NCBI RefSeq assembly: GCF_900109315.1
Contig: NZ_FOJC01000001.1
Span: forward strand, 124,001-188,000
Direction of reading: 5' to 3'
DNA: 64,000 bases
Origin: [Haemophilus] ducreyi
GTDB lineage: Bacteria > Pseudomonadota > Gammaproteobacteria > Enterobacterales > Pasteurellaceae
A program made the translations under genes and the position numbers. Below, piece after piece: positions 51,323-61,517 of the stretch. The notes beneath the pieces are model-generated. The model was not told the origin of the DNA. It worked only from the letters and a program-made list of their open reading frames with translations, and made no database searches. Position 1 is the first letter of the stretch; each line of letters starts with the position of its first letter.

Positions 51323-51385
51323 TGTGATAACCAAGATTAACAAAACAAGCGGTTATTTTACGTCAGTTTTTGGCAAATAGGCACA

Positions 51386-51417
51386 AAAAACACACAAAAT
51401 AGTCTTTGTGTGTTTTT
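51386..51417. terminator. Intrinsic terminator of grpE
   Basis: Stem AAAAACACACAAA / TTTGTGTGTTTTT with a 6-nt loop. The U tail is better on the reverse strand, so it ends grpE. Confidence 0.8.
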
Positions 51418-51433
51418 ATAAGATAAAAAATAA

Positions 51434-52030
51434 TTATGCGGCTACCATTACCATTGCGGGCCGAATAACACGACCTTGTAAAGTGTAGCCTTTTTGTAAT
51501 ACTTGGCTTAGATGATTAGCTTCGATATTTTCAGCCGGTTGCATTGAAATAGCTTGATGCAATTCAGGGTTAAACACATCACCAATTTCACCTATTGCTT
51601 CAATACCAAATTTAGCCAATGTTGAAACGAATTCTTTATGTGTCATTTCAACACCATCAACTAACGCTTGCGTTTTTTCATCTGTAACAGCCGTATCTAA
51701 TGCCACTAAGCCACGCTCTAAATTATCTACTACTGTTAATAGTTCTTTCGCAAATTTTTCTAAAGCAAATTTATGCGCTTTTTCTATATCTTGTTCGGTA
51801 CGGCGACGGATATTTTGAATTTCTGCTTGCGCTCGAAGTTGAATATCTTGTTCGCGTTTATCCGCTTCAGCAATATAGGTTTCTAGTTCGTGAATTTTTG
51901 CATAACAACCGGCAAGTTCAGCCTCAATTGATGGCTCTTCAACTTGTGCTTCTGTAGTTTGGTCGATTTGTTCTTCTTGGCTTGCTACTTCTACATCTGC
52001 GGGTGTGGCTGTTTCTTTTTCAGTGGTCAT
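51434..52030 (-). CDS. grpE: Nucleotide exchange factor GrpE
   Basis: GrpE releases ADP from DnaK. The 198-residue protein has an acidic disordered N terminus (residues 1-45), a long helix ([20 protein letters not shown] to about residue 90), and the C-terminal beta domain with [19 protein letters not shown] and [31 protein letters not shown] precedes the ATG. It stands apart from dnaKJ. No sigma-32 promoter was identified. Confidence 0.95.
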   Translation of the reverse strand: MTTEKETATPADVEVASQEEQIDQTTEAQVEEPSIEAELAGCYAKIHELETYIAEADKREQDIQLRAQAEIQNIRRRTEQDIEKAHKFALEKFAKELLTVVDNLERGLVALDTAVTDEKTQALVDGVEMTHKEFVSTLAKFGIEAIGEIGDVFNPELHQAISMQPAENIEANHLSQVLQKGYTLQGRVIRPAMVMVAA

Positions 52031-52217
52031 ATTAATCCTCTTGGTTTCAATTTATTAATTATTAATTATTAATGAAGAATCGCCATTAATATGGCGACAG
52101 ATTTTGTGATTTCAAGGTTAAAATAGTGATGCTTATCAGATTATTAAAAAATAATCAGTAAAGTTTTTTATTTTGGCTAGAAAAGGCTTGCAAAATATAA
52201 GGAGTGGCTTAAAATTT

Positions 52218-52256
52218 GCCTTGCTTTTTAGGCCTTTAGGCAAGGCTATATTTTTT
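52218..52256 (+). terminator. Terminator-like hairpin in the potD leader
   Basis: Stem GCCTTGC / GCAAGGC (7 bp), 15-nt loop, TATA then T6. It lies only 31 bp before the potD ATG, with no rightward gene upstream, so it would act on the potD transcript itself or on a small RNA. Confidence 0.6.
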
Positions 52257-52287
52257 AATCATCTTTTCTTTAACGGAGAAAACCTAA

Positions 52288-53367
52288 ATGAAAAAATTAG
52301 CGGGTTTATTTGCAGCAAGTTTAGTAACCGTTGCATTAACAGCGTGTAATGAAAACGACAAAACAGCTGATAGCAAAGTAACTAATGCTGCGAATCAAAC
52401 AGTTCACCTTTATACTTGGACCGAATATGTGCCAGAAGGTTTGTTAGATGAGTTTACAAAACAAACCGGTATTAAAGTGGAGGTTTCTAGCCTTGAGTCT
52501 AATGAAACAATGTATGCTAAGTTAAAATTACAAGGTAAAGATGGTGGTTATGATGTAATTGCGCCGTCAAATTACTTTGTTTCTAAAATGGCAAAAGAAG
52601 GTATGCTATCCGAATTAGATCATAGTCAATTACCTGTTATTAAAGATTTAAATCCAGATTGGTTAAATAAATCATACGATCAAGGGAATAAATATTCATT
52701 ACCACAATTATTAGGTGCGCCAGGTATAGCGTTTAATACGGCAGATTATCAAGGCGAACACTTTACTGCTTGGGCGGATTTATGGAAGGCAGAATTTGTT
52801 AACAAGGTGCAATTGTTAGATGATGCGCGTGAAGTGTTTAATATTGCGTTGTTAAAATTAGGTAAAAACCCGAATACGACTGATCCTGCGGAAATTAAAG
52901 AAGCATATGAAGAGTTGAAAAAATTACGTCCAAATGTATTGTCATTCAATTCAGATAATCCAGCTAATGCTTTTATTTCAGGTGAAGTTTCGGTCGGCCA
53001 ATTATGGAATGGTTCAGTTCGTATTGCTAAGAAAGAACAAGCACCAATTGATATGGTCTTTCCAAAAGAAGGCCCAGTCCTTTGGGTTGATACTTTAGCG
53101 ATCCCTGCTAACTCAAAAAATAAAGAGAATGCACATAAATTAATTAACTACTTATTAAGTGCACCAGTCGCAGAAAAATTGACGTTAGCTATTGGTTATC
53201 CAACTTCAAATATAGAAGCATTAAAAGTGTTACCAAAAGAAATTACGCAAGATCCTGCAATTTATCCAACGGCAGAAGATCTACAAAAATCTCAATGGCA
53301 AGATGATGTAGGTGATGCAATTGAATTATACGAAAAGTATTATCAAGAATTAAAAGCCGCTAAATAA
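52288..53367 (+). CDS. potD: Spermidine/putrescine-binding lipoprotein PotD
   Basis: The 359-residue protein is an extracytoplasmic polyamine-binding protein with lipobox VALTAC (Cys at residue 20). The mature domain starts QTVHLYTWTEYVPEGLLDEF, the PotD/PotF signature, and has YDVIAPSNYFVSKMA, VGQLWNGSVRIAKK and LWVDTLAIPANSKN (binding-site Trp and Asp). The transporter genes potABC are not adjacent, which is common for Pasteurellaceae second copies. The leader contains a terminator-like hairpin. Confidence 0.93.
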   Translation: MKKLAGLFAASLVTVALTACNENDKTADSKVTNAANQTVHLYTWTEYVPEGLLDEFTKQTGIKVEVSSLESNETMYAKLKLQGKDGGYDVIAPSNYFVSKMAKEGMLSELDHSQLPVIKDLNPDWLNKSYDQGNKYSLPQLLGAPGIAFNTADYQGEHFTAWADLWKAEFVNKVQLLDDAREVFNIALLKLGKNPNTTDPAEIKEAYEELKKLRPNVLSFNSDNPANAFISGEVSVGQLWNGSVRIAKKEQAPIDMVFPKEGPVLWVDTLAIPANSKNKENAHKLINYLLSAPVAEKLTLAIGYPTSNIEALKVLPKEITQDPAIYPTAEDLQKSQWQDDVGDAIELYEKYYQELKAAK

Positions 53368-53380
53368 CCGCTTAAAGCAC

Positions 53381-53414
53381 AAAACCCTCAGAAAGTGATT
53401 TCTGAGGGTTTTTT
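53381..53414 (+). terminator. Intrinsic terminator of potD
   Basis: Perfect 14-bp stem AAAACCCTCAGAAA and its complement, loop GTGA, then TT. Confidence 0.9.
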
Positions 53415-53510
53415 ACTGCTTGTAATAAAGAAATATTTTGCAAATTTTTTCCAAATTAGCCCGCTTTCTCCGTATAATGCAATAAGTTACTCGATTTGAA
53501 AAAGGCAATT

Positions 53511-54902
53511 ATGAATCTGCAATGGCAAAAATATCCAGAGAATGCAAGTAAGTTATTCAAACTAACAGTTCCTATCTTTATTTCCCAGTTATCAGCATCT
53601 GGAATGGGGCTTGCTGATATTGTAATGGCTGGTTTAGTCAGTGATGATGATGTGTCTGCCATAGCGGTGAGTAATTCTATTTATTTTCCACTTTTTTTAT
53701 TTGTGCTCGGTGTATTAAATGCCATAACCCCCACGGTTTCTTATTTAAATGGCGCTAATCAACGAAATTTAATTGCTCACCAAATTCGACAAGGCTTTTG
53801 GTTAGTTTAGGCATTTGTAATTCCATTGATTGTGGTGTTTCTAAATAGTCATTGGATTTTAGATTATATGAATACACCCGCGGTATTTGCTCAAAAATCG
53901 CAAGATTATTTAGCCATTATGGCGATTGGAATAGTACCCGCTTTATTAACCGTAAACTTACGTTGTATGAACGATGGTTTAGCGAATCCCAAACCGGCTA
54001 TGCGCATTACTTTTATTGGTTTATTGTGTAACATTCCACTCAATTATATTTTTATTTTTGGTAAATTTGGTGTGCCAGAAATGGGCGCCGTGGGGTGTGG
54101 CGTTGCGACCGCGATTGTTAATTGGTCGATGTTTTTGATGATGTTTCATTATTGCTATACGAATAAACCACAAAAAGACATTGGCTTATTTAACAAATGG
54201 TTTGAAATGCCAAGCGGTAAGACTTTGCTCAAAATTTGCAAATTAGGGCTACCTATTGGTTTTGCGACTTTTACTGAAGTGATGCTTTTTTCTACATCTG
54301 CCTTATTCCTTTCACCATTAGGTTCACAAGTGGTGGCGAGCCATCAAACAGCATTGCAAACGAGTTCAATGTTATTTATGGTGCCATTATCTTTTGGTAT
54401 TGCTACGACGATTGTGCTAGGTAGAGTATTAGGACAAAAATTAGTTGAAGAAGCTAAAATTATTAGTTATCACGCCTTGATTACGGGCGTGATATTTGCA
54501 GTGATAGCGGCTATTTTAATTGTTTTATTCAATAATATCATTCCATTAGCCTTTACTCGTGATCCTGTGTCCATTGCAATCGCCTCGCATTTATTACTTT
54601 TTGCCGCAGTATATCAAATTCCCGATTCTTTACAGGTCGTGGCAAATGGAATCTTACGTGGTTACAAACATACTAAGCCTGTTTTATATGTCACCGTATT
54701 TTGTTATTGGGGAATAGGTATTCCATTTGGTTATGTTTTAGCGAGAACAGATTGGATTGTTCAACCAATGGCAGCCGCGGGTTTCTGGTTGATTTTCTGT
54801 GTCAGTTTAAGTTTAGCAAGCGGTCTATTAATTTACCAAATTCGCAAAATTCAAAAAATTCCAGCAGCCACATTAATTGCTAAATTAGAACGGATTAAAT
54901 AG
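53511..54902 (+). pseudogene. MATE multidrug efflux pump with an internal TAG
   Basis: The frame from ATG 53511 (AAAGG upstream) reads a NorM/HmrM-type Na+-coupled MATE exporter with about 12 helices: LTVPIFISQLSASGMGLADI, GVLNAITPTVSYLNGANQ, then GLPIGFATFTEVMLFSTSAL and later helices. A TAG at 53808-53810 (codon 100) follows GFWLV. The same frame continues directly as AFVIPLIVVFLNSHWILDYM with no other lesion to 54902, total 464 codons, the length of H. influenzae HmrM. The original codon was probably CAG or TGG. Unless the stop is suppressed or restarted internally, the pump is lost. Confidence 0.88.
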
Positions 54903-54954
54903 TGGCTAAGGTGATCTTTCGTTAACTTTAAATTATCTTAAACAGTAAATCATT

Positions 54955-57900
54955 ATGAACAATCTTGATCCATTAGCATTGCCATTAAATGGTACCTCAC
55001 TGATTGAAGCCTCTGCAGGAACAGGCAAAACGTTCACAATGGCAAATTTATATTTACGTTTATTGTTGGGCATTGGTTGTCAACCGTTAACGGTAGAAGA
55101 AATTTTAGTGGTTACTTTTACCAAAGCGGCAACCGAAGAATTGCGTGATCGTATTCGTCGTAATATTAAAGCCTGTCGAGAATTTTTTTGTGATTATGAT
55201 CCTGACCAAATTGATCAAAATAAAGATAATTTCTATGGTCAGCTTTATGAGAAGGTTGATAATTTAGATGAAGCAAAATTACGGTTACGTATTGCAGAAC
55301 GAGAAATTGATTTAGCCAGTATTTTCACTATTCATAGTTTCTGCCAAAAAATATTATCGCAGTTTGCGTTTGATTCTGGGATTCGATTTGATAATGATTG
55401 GCAGACAGATGAAAGCCATTTATTACAGCAGTTAAGTGAAGAGATGTGGCGAGAGCAATTTTACCCGCTCAGTTTGCAAGAATGCGAGCTCATTCATAGC
55501 GAATTAGAAGAACCATTAAAAGCACTTAAAATGGTTCAATCATTTATTGGGATTGAATTGCCGGCGTTATCTGCCGAACAAAAAAGAATATTTACGCCAG
55601 AGCTATCTACTCATTATCTAATTGAATATAAAAATTTTTTACAGCAAATCAAACAGTATTGGCAAATAAATAGTAACGAAATGGTTACTATTATTAATGC
55701 GGAATTAAAAAAAATATATAAAACAGGGGAGAAAAAAGCTTTAAATCGTACCTCTTATCAACTTCGTTATCTTGCAACATATCAATCAGAGCTTGATAAT
55801 TGGGCTAATTCAATGGATCTTACTTTACCAAAAAATTTCGAGCGCTTTTGTCAAGATTTTATCGCAAGTAAAGCGCAAGAGGGATCAGTAACGACCCTAT
55901 CACATCCGCATTTTCAGCAAAATCAACAATGGTTAAATATTTATCAACAAAAATATGCGGATAAAAAAAAGCCATTCTTGCTTTATCAATTTTTAGTGAG
56001 GCTACGGGCTAAACTGGCAGATTATAAAATAACGCATAGTGAAAAAAGTTTTAATGATATGTTAACTTTGCTGAATCAAGCGTTAAAAAGCGATAACGGC
56101 GATCAATTAGCGGCCAAAGTTCGTTGCCAATATCCTTTTGCGATGATTGATGAATTTCAAGACACGGATAAACAGCAATACGAAATTTTTAGCAAAATTT
56201 TTATGCAAGGAGAGCAAACCAACCGTGGTTTTATCATGATCGGTGATCCTAAGCAGTCTATTTATCAATTCCGTGGCGCTGATATTTTTACCTATTTAAA
56301 TGCAGCCAATGAAGTGCAAGAAAAACGAACTTTGCCTAAAAATTGGCGATCGTTGCCGAGCATTGTTCAAGCTACTAATCGCTTGTTTTCTTTTCCGCCA
56401 GAATCACCACATTCGCCCTTTCTATATGATGAAATTGGTTTTCAACAAGCCATAGCTAAAGAAACGGATACTGAATTAAAGGGACTAGCACATTGCATTT
56501 TCTATTTACAGCCAAAGTTTGACTTTCAACGTGCAGCAGAACATTGTGCTTATCAAATTCAACAACAGTTAAAACAGATGGAAGCGGGCAAATTTGGTTT
56601 AAAATTTACAGATAACCCCGCTATTCAGCCATTCCAAGCAAAAGATATAGCCATTTTGGTTCGCAATAAAAAAGAGGCAAATTATGTTAAACAAGCATTA
56701 GCAAATTGTGGTATCCGTTCAGTGTATTTGTCAGAAGATCGCAGTGTTTATCAATCAGATATTGCACAAGATCTATTATGGTTACTATATGCTTGTCTAA
56801 ATCCTTATCAACAATCAACATTATTAACCGTTGTGGGTTCAAGTTTATGGGGACTTTCTGCAACAGAAATTTATCAACTTAAACATAACGAAATCGCGTG
56901 GGATAATTTAGTTGAGCGTTTTGTTGATTATCAACACATTTGGCAACGGCAAGGTATTCTACCAATGTTGCATCAACTATTTTTGCGCGAAGGTTTGATT
57001 AAACGGCTTTATGCTAATCCGCAAACAAGCGATCGTAATTTAACTGATTTATTACATTTAGCCGAACTGTTACAAAATGCAATGTCGAGTTTGGAAAATG
57101 AATCAGCGTTAGTGCGTTGGTATGAACATCAATTAGCCGATGATAACAAAAATGAAGCGCATCAATTACGCTTAGAAAGTGAAAATCAGCTAGTACAAAT
57201 TGTCACTATTCACAAAGCTAAGGGGTTGCAATATCCAATAGTTTGGTTGCCTTTTATCGGTGAAGAGCGTGGTTATAATCGTAAAAAAGATAAAAATCTT
57301 AAACTTTATCGAGACGCAACTAATCAAGAGTGTTGGCTATTTGGTCATGCAGATGAACAAACTAAAACGTTGCTTGAAAAAGGAGAGCATGCGGAAGACT
57401 TACGGTTATTATACGTCGCATTAACGCGAGCAGAATCACAACTGAACGTGATTTTACCACAACAGTTTACAGAAAATTGGAATGCGGTCCATTATTTATT
57501 GAGTGATGGAGAACTATTTTTAAATAAGCAATTTAATCCGAAGACCACAGTGGATTACTTAGACAACAAGCAATTTGGTGATTACATCAAGTTAGATGAA
57601 AAAGCGTTAGTCGATGACTGGCGGCCAACCGTCGCTAGCCAAACTGATCCAATAGTACGTACATTTGATGCTATTATTCGCAAAGAAGGGCAAATTACGA
57701 GTTTTACTGTGTTACATCATTACCACCAAGCAGGTTATGAAAAGCAATATCCTGCTAGAAATGTTTTAATTGATACAGCAGATTATGATAGTCAACAATT
57801 ATTATCATCAGATCTCATGCTTGAACCAATTTCTGAAGCAAAACAAGCGTATTCAGTGTATAACTTTCCACACAGTGCGAAAGTTGGGACGATTTTACAT

Positions 57901-58554
57901 TACTTTTTTGAAAAAGCGGATTTTCAGCAAGCGGTTGAATTAGCCCAAGTAGCGACTATTTGTGAGCAACTGAATATCGAAGAACAATGGCAAACTGTAT
58001 TGCAACAATGGTTTACACGAGTATTTGCCACGCCTTTTGCTGAACAACAAATTGCTTTGCAAGATATTGGTTGCGATCAACGTTTGAATGAATGGGGCTT
58101 TTATTTACGGCTAACTAACGAACACGCCTTGAAAGAATTAAATGAGTTATTGCAAAAATATGGTTCAATTTCTAAAGATTTACCTGAGTTACAGTTACCA
58201 CAATTAGCTGGGTATGTACGCGGTTCAGTTGACTGCTTAGCGAAAGTAAATGGTAAATTTTATGTGATTGATTATAAATCGAATTTCTTAGGTTCTTCAG
58301 CACAAGATTATAGCCAACAAAATTTGGTGAAAACAATCGGACAATATCGCTACGATTTACAATATCTACTTTATAGTTTAGCTGTGCATCGTTACTTAAT
58401 ATCACGCTTAGCTGAACACTATGACTATGAACGCGATTTTGGTGGCGCGGTGTATCTGTTCTTACGTGGTATGAATGGTACAGCCAATAGCGGAGTATTT
58501 TTCGATAAACCTAGCTTGACCTTAATAACAAAAATGGACGAATTATTTTGCTAA
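54955..58554 (+). CDS. recB: Exodeoxyribonuclease V beta subunit RecB
   Basis: RecB is the 3'-5' helicase and nuclease of RecBCD, for double-strand break repair. The 1199-residue protein has Walker A IEASAGTGKTFTMANL, VVTFTKAATEELRDR, MIDEFQDTDKQQYEIF, DPKQSIYQFRGADIF and a C-terminal nuclease with Asp1093 (RGSVDCLAKV), Asp1106 and Lys1108 (VIDYKSN), spacing as in E. coli D1067/D1080/K1082. recC and recD are not adjacent. Confidence 0.96.
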   Translation: MNNLDPLALPLNGTSLIEASAGTGKTFTMANLYLRLLLGIGCQPLTVEEILVVTFTKAATEELRDRIRRNIKACREFFCDYDPDQIDQNKDNFYGQLYEKVDNLDEAKLRLRIAEREIDLASIFTIHSFCQKILSQFAFDSGIRFDNDWQTDESHLLQQLSEEMWREQFYPLSLQECELIHSELEEPLKALKMVQSFIGIELPALSAEQKRIFTPELSTHYLIEYKNFLQQIKQYWQINSNEMVTIINAELKKIYKTGEKKALNRTSYQLRYLATYQSELDNWANSMDLTLPKNFERFCQDFIASKAQEGSVTTLSHPHFQQNQQWLNIYQQKYADKKKPFLLYQFLVRLRAKLADYKITHSEKSFNDMLTLLNQALKSDNGDQLAAKVRCQYPFAMIDEFQDTDKQQYEIFSKIFMQGEQTNRGFIMIGDPKQSIYQFRGADIFTYLNAANEVQEKRTLPKNWRSLPSIVQATNRLFSFPPESPHSPFLYDEIGFQQAIAKETDTELKGLAHCIFYLQPKFDFQRAAEHCAYQIQQQLKQMEAGKFGLKFTDNPAIQPFQAKDIAILVRNKKEANYVKQALANCGIRSVYLSEDRSVYQSDIAQDLLWLLYACLNPYQQSTLLTVVGSSLWGLSATEIYQLKHNEIAWDNLVERFVDYQHIWQRQGILPMLHQLFLREGLIKRLYANPQTSDRNLTDLLHLAELLQNAMSSLENESALVRWYEHQLADDNKNEAHQLRLESENQLVQIVTIHKAKGLQYPIVWLPFIGEERGYNRKKDKNLKLYRDATNQECWLFGHADEQTKTLLEKGEHAEDLRLLYVALTRAESQLNVILPQQFTENWNAVHYLLSDGELFLNKQFNPKTTVDYLDNKQFGDYIKLDEKALVDDWRPTVASQTDPIVRTFDAIIRKEGQITSFTVLHHYHQAGYEKQYPARNVLIDTADYDSQQLLSSDLMLEPISEAKQAYSVYNFPHSAKVGTILHYFFEKADFQQAVELAQVATICEQLNIEEQWQTVLQQWFTRVFATPFAEQQIALQDIGCDQRLNEWGFYLRLTNEHALKELNELLQKYGSISKDLPELQLPQLAGYVRGSVDCLAKVNGKFYVIDYKSNFLGSSAQDYSQQNLVKTIGQYRYDLQYLLYSLAVHRYLISRLAEHYDYERDFGGAVYLFLRGMNGTANSGVFFDKPSLTLITKMDELFC

Positions 58555-58629
58555 TTAAATATTCATTCGTTTATAAAAAGCGGTTAACTTTAACTGATTA
58601 TTTTTGATTGTATAGATCGCACTGTTGTT

Positions 58630-59187
58630 TTACGGACACCATTTCTTTTGCTTTGGATTGACAAACTCAGTGCCTTTATCCTTAAATTTAACCTCTTCTA
58701 ACGTCAGTAAATAACGTTTAGCCGCTAGCCCTCCTCCAAAGCCGGTCAAACTATTATTTTTACCCAATACACGATGACAAGGCACCAAAATTGAGATTGG
58801 ATTACGTCCCACGGCACCGCCAACCGCCCGCATTGCTTTTGGTTTTCCCAAACGTACTGCAATTTCACCATAGCTTGTTGTTTTTCCATATGGAATATGG
58901 TGTAATGCTTGCCAAACGGCCTGTTGAAAAGCCGTGCCTTGCGGTGCTAAGAAATCAAGTTGCGAAAAAGAGACCGCTTCACCGGCAAAATAGCGGTCTA
59001 AAAGATCACATGTTTTACCGAAAACGGCATACATAGGATCATTACTACTGATAGGTTGCCATTCTACTGTTTGGCGAGTGAGTTGCTCTTGTTCAAATTC
59101 AATACCAATTAGACCTTGTTGATTCGCAATTAATAATAGTTGTCCAACAGGTGAAGTATAGTATTGATAATAAATGTTTTTATTCAT
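58630..59187 (-). CDS. ogt: Methylated-DNA-protein-cysteine methyltransferase
   Basis: The 185-residue protein repairs O6-methylguanine by transferring the methyl group to its own Cys. The active-site motif is ISILVPCHRVLG (Cys137), with the DNA-binding IPYGKTTSYGEIAVRLGKP and the Asn-hinge GGAVGRNPI. It is the Ogt type, without an AraC domain. Confidence 0.93.
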   Translation of the reverse strand: MNKNIYYQYYTSPVGQLLLIANQQGLIGIEFEQEQLTRQTVEWQPISSNDPMYAVFGKTCDLLDRYFAGEAVSFSQLDFLAPQGTAFQQAVWQALHHIPYGKTTSYGEIAVRLGKPKAMRAVGGAVGRNPISILVPCHRVLGKNNSLTGFGGGLAAKRYLLTLEEVKFKDKGTEFVNPKQKKWCP

Positions 59188-59202
59188 ATTGATACGGATA
59201 AT

Positions 59203-59227
59203 AAAAAGGCGTGTTATAAAACACGCC
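59203..59227 (-). terminator. Intrinsic terminator of fadL
   Basis: On the reverse strand GGCGTGTT / AACACGCC (loop TTAT), then T5. Confidence 0.85.
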
Positions 59228-59250
59228 TAGTCTAACTTAGTTAGTTAAGA

Positions 59251-60585
59251 TTAAAAACCATAACTTATACTCAAGCCGTAAAGATTGGCTCTTGCGGCAA
59301 CTTCAAATGCACCTTTAACAAGTGTGCCTTCAGTAAATTGGTTCTTTTTACCGCGTAAATGTGCTAAACCAACATCAAAAGACACGTTCGGTGTAAAGCG
59401 ATAAGTTGCACCGATTGAATACCAAGTACGTGTTGTATCTGGAATTGAGATCGAAGGATGTTTTACACTAGCATTTTTATCGTAAGCAAAACCAGTGCGC
59501 AAGGTTAAATCTTGAGCCACATCATAAGAAAAACCGATCGCATAACGTGAAGAATTGCTAAAGTTTTCAATTTTTTGGAATAATAATGTACCGTCATTAG
59601 CATAAGCGTCTAAACTTTTTAAGCGTTTCCATCCAGTGTATTTATAGCTATATTGCATTGCTAATTGATCGGTGAGTTTATGGAAGCCAGATAATTCCCA
59701 ATAAGCGGGCAAATTAAGGGTTAAATTTCCTGGAATTGCTTTACCGCCAGTGGCTTGGCTAATTGGTAATTTGAGGGAAGAGTGCGCTTGTAAAAGCGGA
59801 TTCAAGGCTTCCGGTAACTGATTAGAATATTGACCGCTAAATTTTACATCTACCGGTGCATGATATGCTACACCCCAACGGTGATTTTCATCCAGTTGAT
59901 AAGCAAGACCAACATTCCAACCTAAGCTCCATTTTTTGCCTTTAATATGAGCAATACTAGTGTTTTCAGATAGGCTTGGTATGATATTTTGTGCTTGTGC
60001 TTCCTTGCCTGCCTCTATAAGGATTTGTTTGCCCGCACCTAAATAGCGGTTAATTTCTGCATCTGAATGGATAGCATTTAAGCCTAAGCCCAAGCTAATG
60101 CCATTACCTAAATTATAAGCACCGCTTAAATTAAAGTTTAATGCGGTTAGTTTAGTGCTACCACCGAACATTCCCCCATTAAATTTATCGTTATATTGTG
60201 ATTTCAAGCCGTAATTAACGTTTAAACCACCGCCTAAACTAAATTGTGAATTAATAGGCGTAACAAAGTAAATATTAGGCACTATTGCATTCGGAATAAT
60301 ATCTTTGTGAGACGCATCAATTGAACCATTGATTTTACCTGACACATCTACATTCGCGTCCACTAAAATACCACCAACTGAAATTTGTGGGCGTTTGAAT
60401 TCTGTCATTAATGCTGGGTTAGTTGCAACGACCGAAGCATTATCTGCTACCGCAGCGTTACCAGCATAAGCCATACCTAAACCAGAAGTTGAAATTTCAG
60501 CTAATTGGAAAGAAGCTGCTTGCGAATTAGTTCCGCTAACAGTAATTAAACAAGCTAACAGGGTTTTATTAAATGTACGATTCAT
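59251..60585 (-). CDS. fadL: Long-chain fatty acid outer-membrane transporter FadL
   Basis: The 444-residue protein is an outer-membrane beta-barrel of the FadL/OmpP1 family. The signal peptide ends SGTNSQA and the mature start ASFQLAEISTSGLGMAYAGN is the plug-domain signature. NPALMTEFKRP follows. The C terminus ends in aromatic Phe (SYGF), as barrels do. The start at 60585 has AGGATAC upstream and begins the signal peptide. An in-frame extension to 60720 is unlikely. A FadR-like operator lies upstream. Confidence 0.93.
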   Translation of the reverse strand: MNRTFNKTLLACLITVSGTNSQAASFQLAEISTSGLGMAYAGNAAVADNASVVATNPALMTEFKRPQISVGGILVDANVDVSGKINGSIDASHKDIIPNAIVPNIYFVTPINSQFSLGGGLNVNYGLKSQYNDKFNGGMFGGSTKLTALNFNLSGAYNLGNGISLGLGLNAIHSDAEINRYLGAGKQILIEAGKEAQAQNIIPSLSENTSIAHIKGKKWSLGWNVGLAYQLDENHRWGVAYHAPVDVKFSGQYSNQLPEALNPLLQAHSSLKLPISQATGGKAIPGNLTLNLPAYWELSGFHKLTDQLAMQYSYKYTGWKRLKSLDAYANDGTLLFQKIENFSNSSRYAIGFSYDVAQDLTLRTGFAYDKNASVKHPSISIPDTTRTWYSIGATYRFTPNVSFDVGLAHLRGKKNQFTEGTLVKGAFEVAARANLYGLSISYGF

Positions 60586-60701
60586 TAGAGTATCCTTAAT
60601 AAAGCAAAAATAAAATAGGGTATTTATTTGCTTAATGTATTTAAAGCGCAGAATTCTACGACTGCAACACTTTACAAGCAAGGCAATTAGTGTCAACAAG
60701 T

Positions 60702-60718
60702 TAGAGTTCAGACCAGTC
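60702..60718 (-). promoter_or_regulatory. FadR-like operator of fadL
   Basis: The reverse strand reads GACTGGTCTGAACTCTA. It matches the FadR consensus (AACTGGTCnGACC-type) through ACTGGTC and most of the second half. E. coli fadL is repressed by FadR at equivalent sites. Confidence 0.55.
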
Positions 60719-60936
60719 AATGTTTGTTTCAGTCAATAAATTAAATCGCTTATTTATCGGTATTTTAAAAAAACAGACAAAAAATCCTATTTTTGCATAA
60801 TGGTTATCGTTTGTTATTGTTTTAACGCGTTCTAAAATCATTTATAATTAACTACTTTTTAGCATTAAACTAATATCGTATTGTTTAATTTTTATCTCAT
60901 CTATTTTATAAAACCTTTCAATTGAATAAGTGTAAA

Positions 60937-60961
60937 ATGCTTGACTAAAATAGTCGGGTAT
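60937..60961 (+). promoter_or_regulatory. IscR type 1 binding site and iscR promoter
   Basis: The 25 bp from 60937 match the type 1 consensus ATASYYGACTRWWWYAGTCRRSTAT at all but one position (G for A at the third). A -35 TTGACT (60941-60946) lies inside it. Cluster-loaded IscR should repress here. Confidence 0.9.
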
Positions 60962-61011
60962 ATCAAAATTCACTCACTAAAGTAATTATTCCCTAACGTA
61001 AGGAACTTGTT

Positions 61012-61464
61012 ATGAAATTAACGTCAAGAGGGCGTTATGCAGTTACTGCTATTTTAGATATCGCGTTACACGGAAAATCTTTACCGGTAAGTCTTGCCGA
61101 TATTTCAGAACGTCAAGCTATTTCATTATCTTATTTAGAACAGTTATTTGCGCAATTACGCCGTGAGGGCATCGTGCATAGTGTGCGCGGGCCAGGTGGC
61201 GGTTATCAGTTAGGTAAATCGCCAGCAGAAATCAGTGTGGGAATGGTTATTTCGGCGGTAAATGAAAGTTTAGATGTCACAAAATGTAAAGGCAATGGCA
61301 ATTGCAGTAAAAATTCACAATGTGTAACTCATCATTTGTGGGAACGATTAGAAGATCAAATAGGTGTATTTTTAAACACCATTACTTTAGCCGAATTAGC
61401 TGAAGAACATGCTGGACACGATTGTAATAAAGCGCATTGCTACGATCATTCGTATAAACACTAA
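61012..61464 (+). CDS. iscR: Iron-sulfur cluster regulator IscR
   Basis: The 150-residue Rrf2 protein starts [20 protein letters not shown], with winged-helix DNA recognition through about residue 65 ([14 protein letters not shown]). The 2Fe-2S ligands Cys92, Cys98, Cys104 and His107 match E. coli exactly. It represses its own operon. AAGGAAC precedes the ATG. Confidence 0.97.
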   Translation: MKLTSRGRYAVTAILDIALHGKSLPVSLADISERQAISLSYLEQLFAQLRREGIVHSVRGPGGGYQLGKSPAEISVGMVISAVNESLDVTKCKGNGNCSKNSQCVTHHLWERLEDQIGVFLNTITLAELAEEHAGHDCNKAHCYDHSYKH

Positions 61465-61517
61465 CGGCAATTTTTTATAAAAAGTAACCGCTTGGTTGCT
61501 TGTTTTCAGGAGTAACA

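Larger units (their letters stand above)
60586..61011. other. Divergent control region of fadL and iscR
   Basis: No gene is seen in these 426 bp. They hold the FadR-like site (60702-60718) and the IscR type 1 site (60937-60961). The rest is A/T-rich. Confidence 0.6.
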
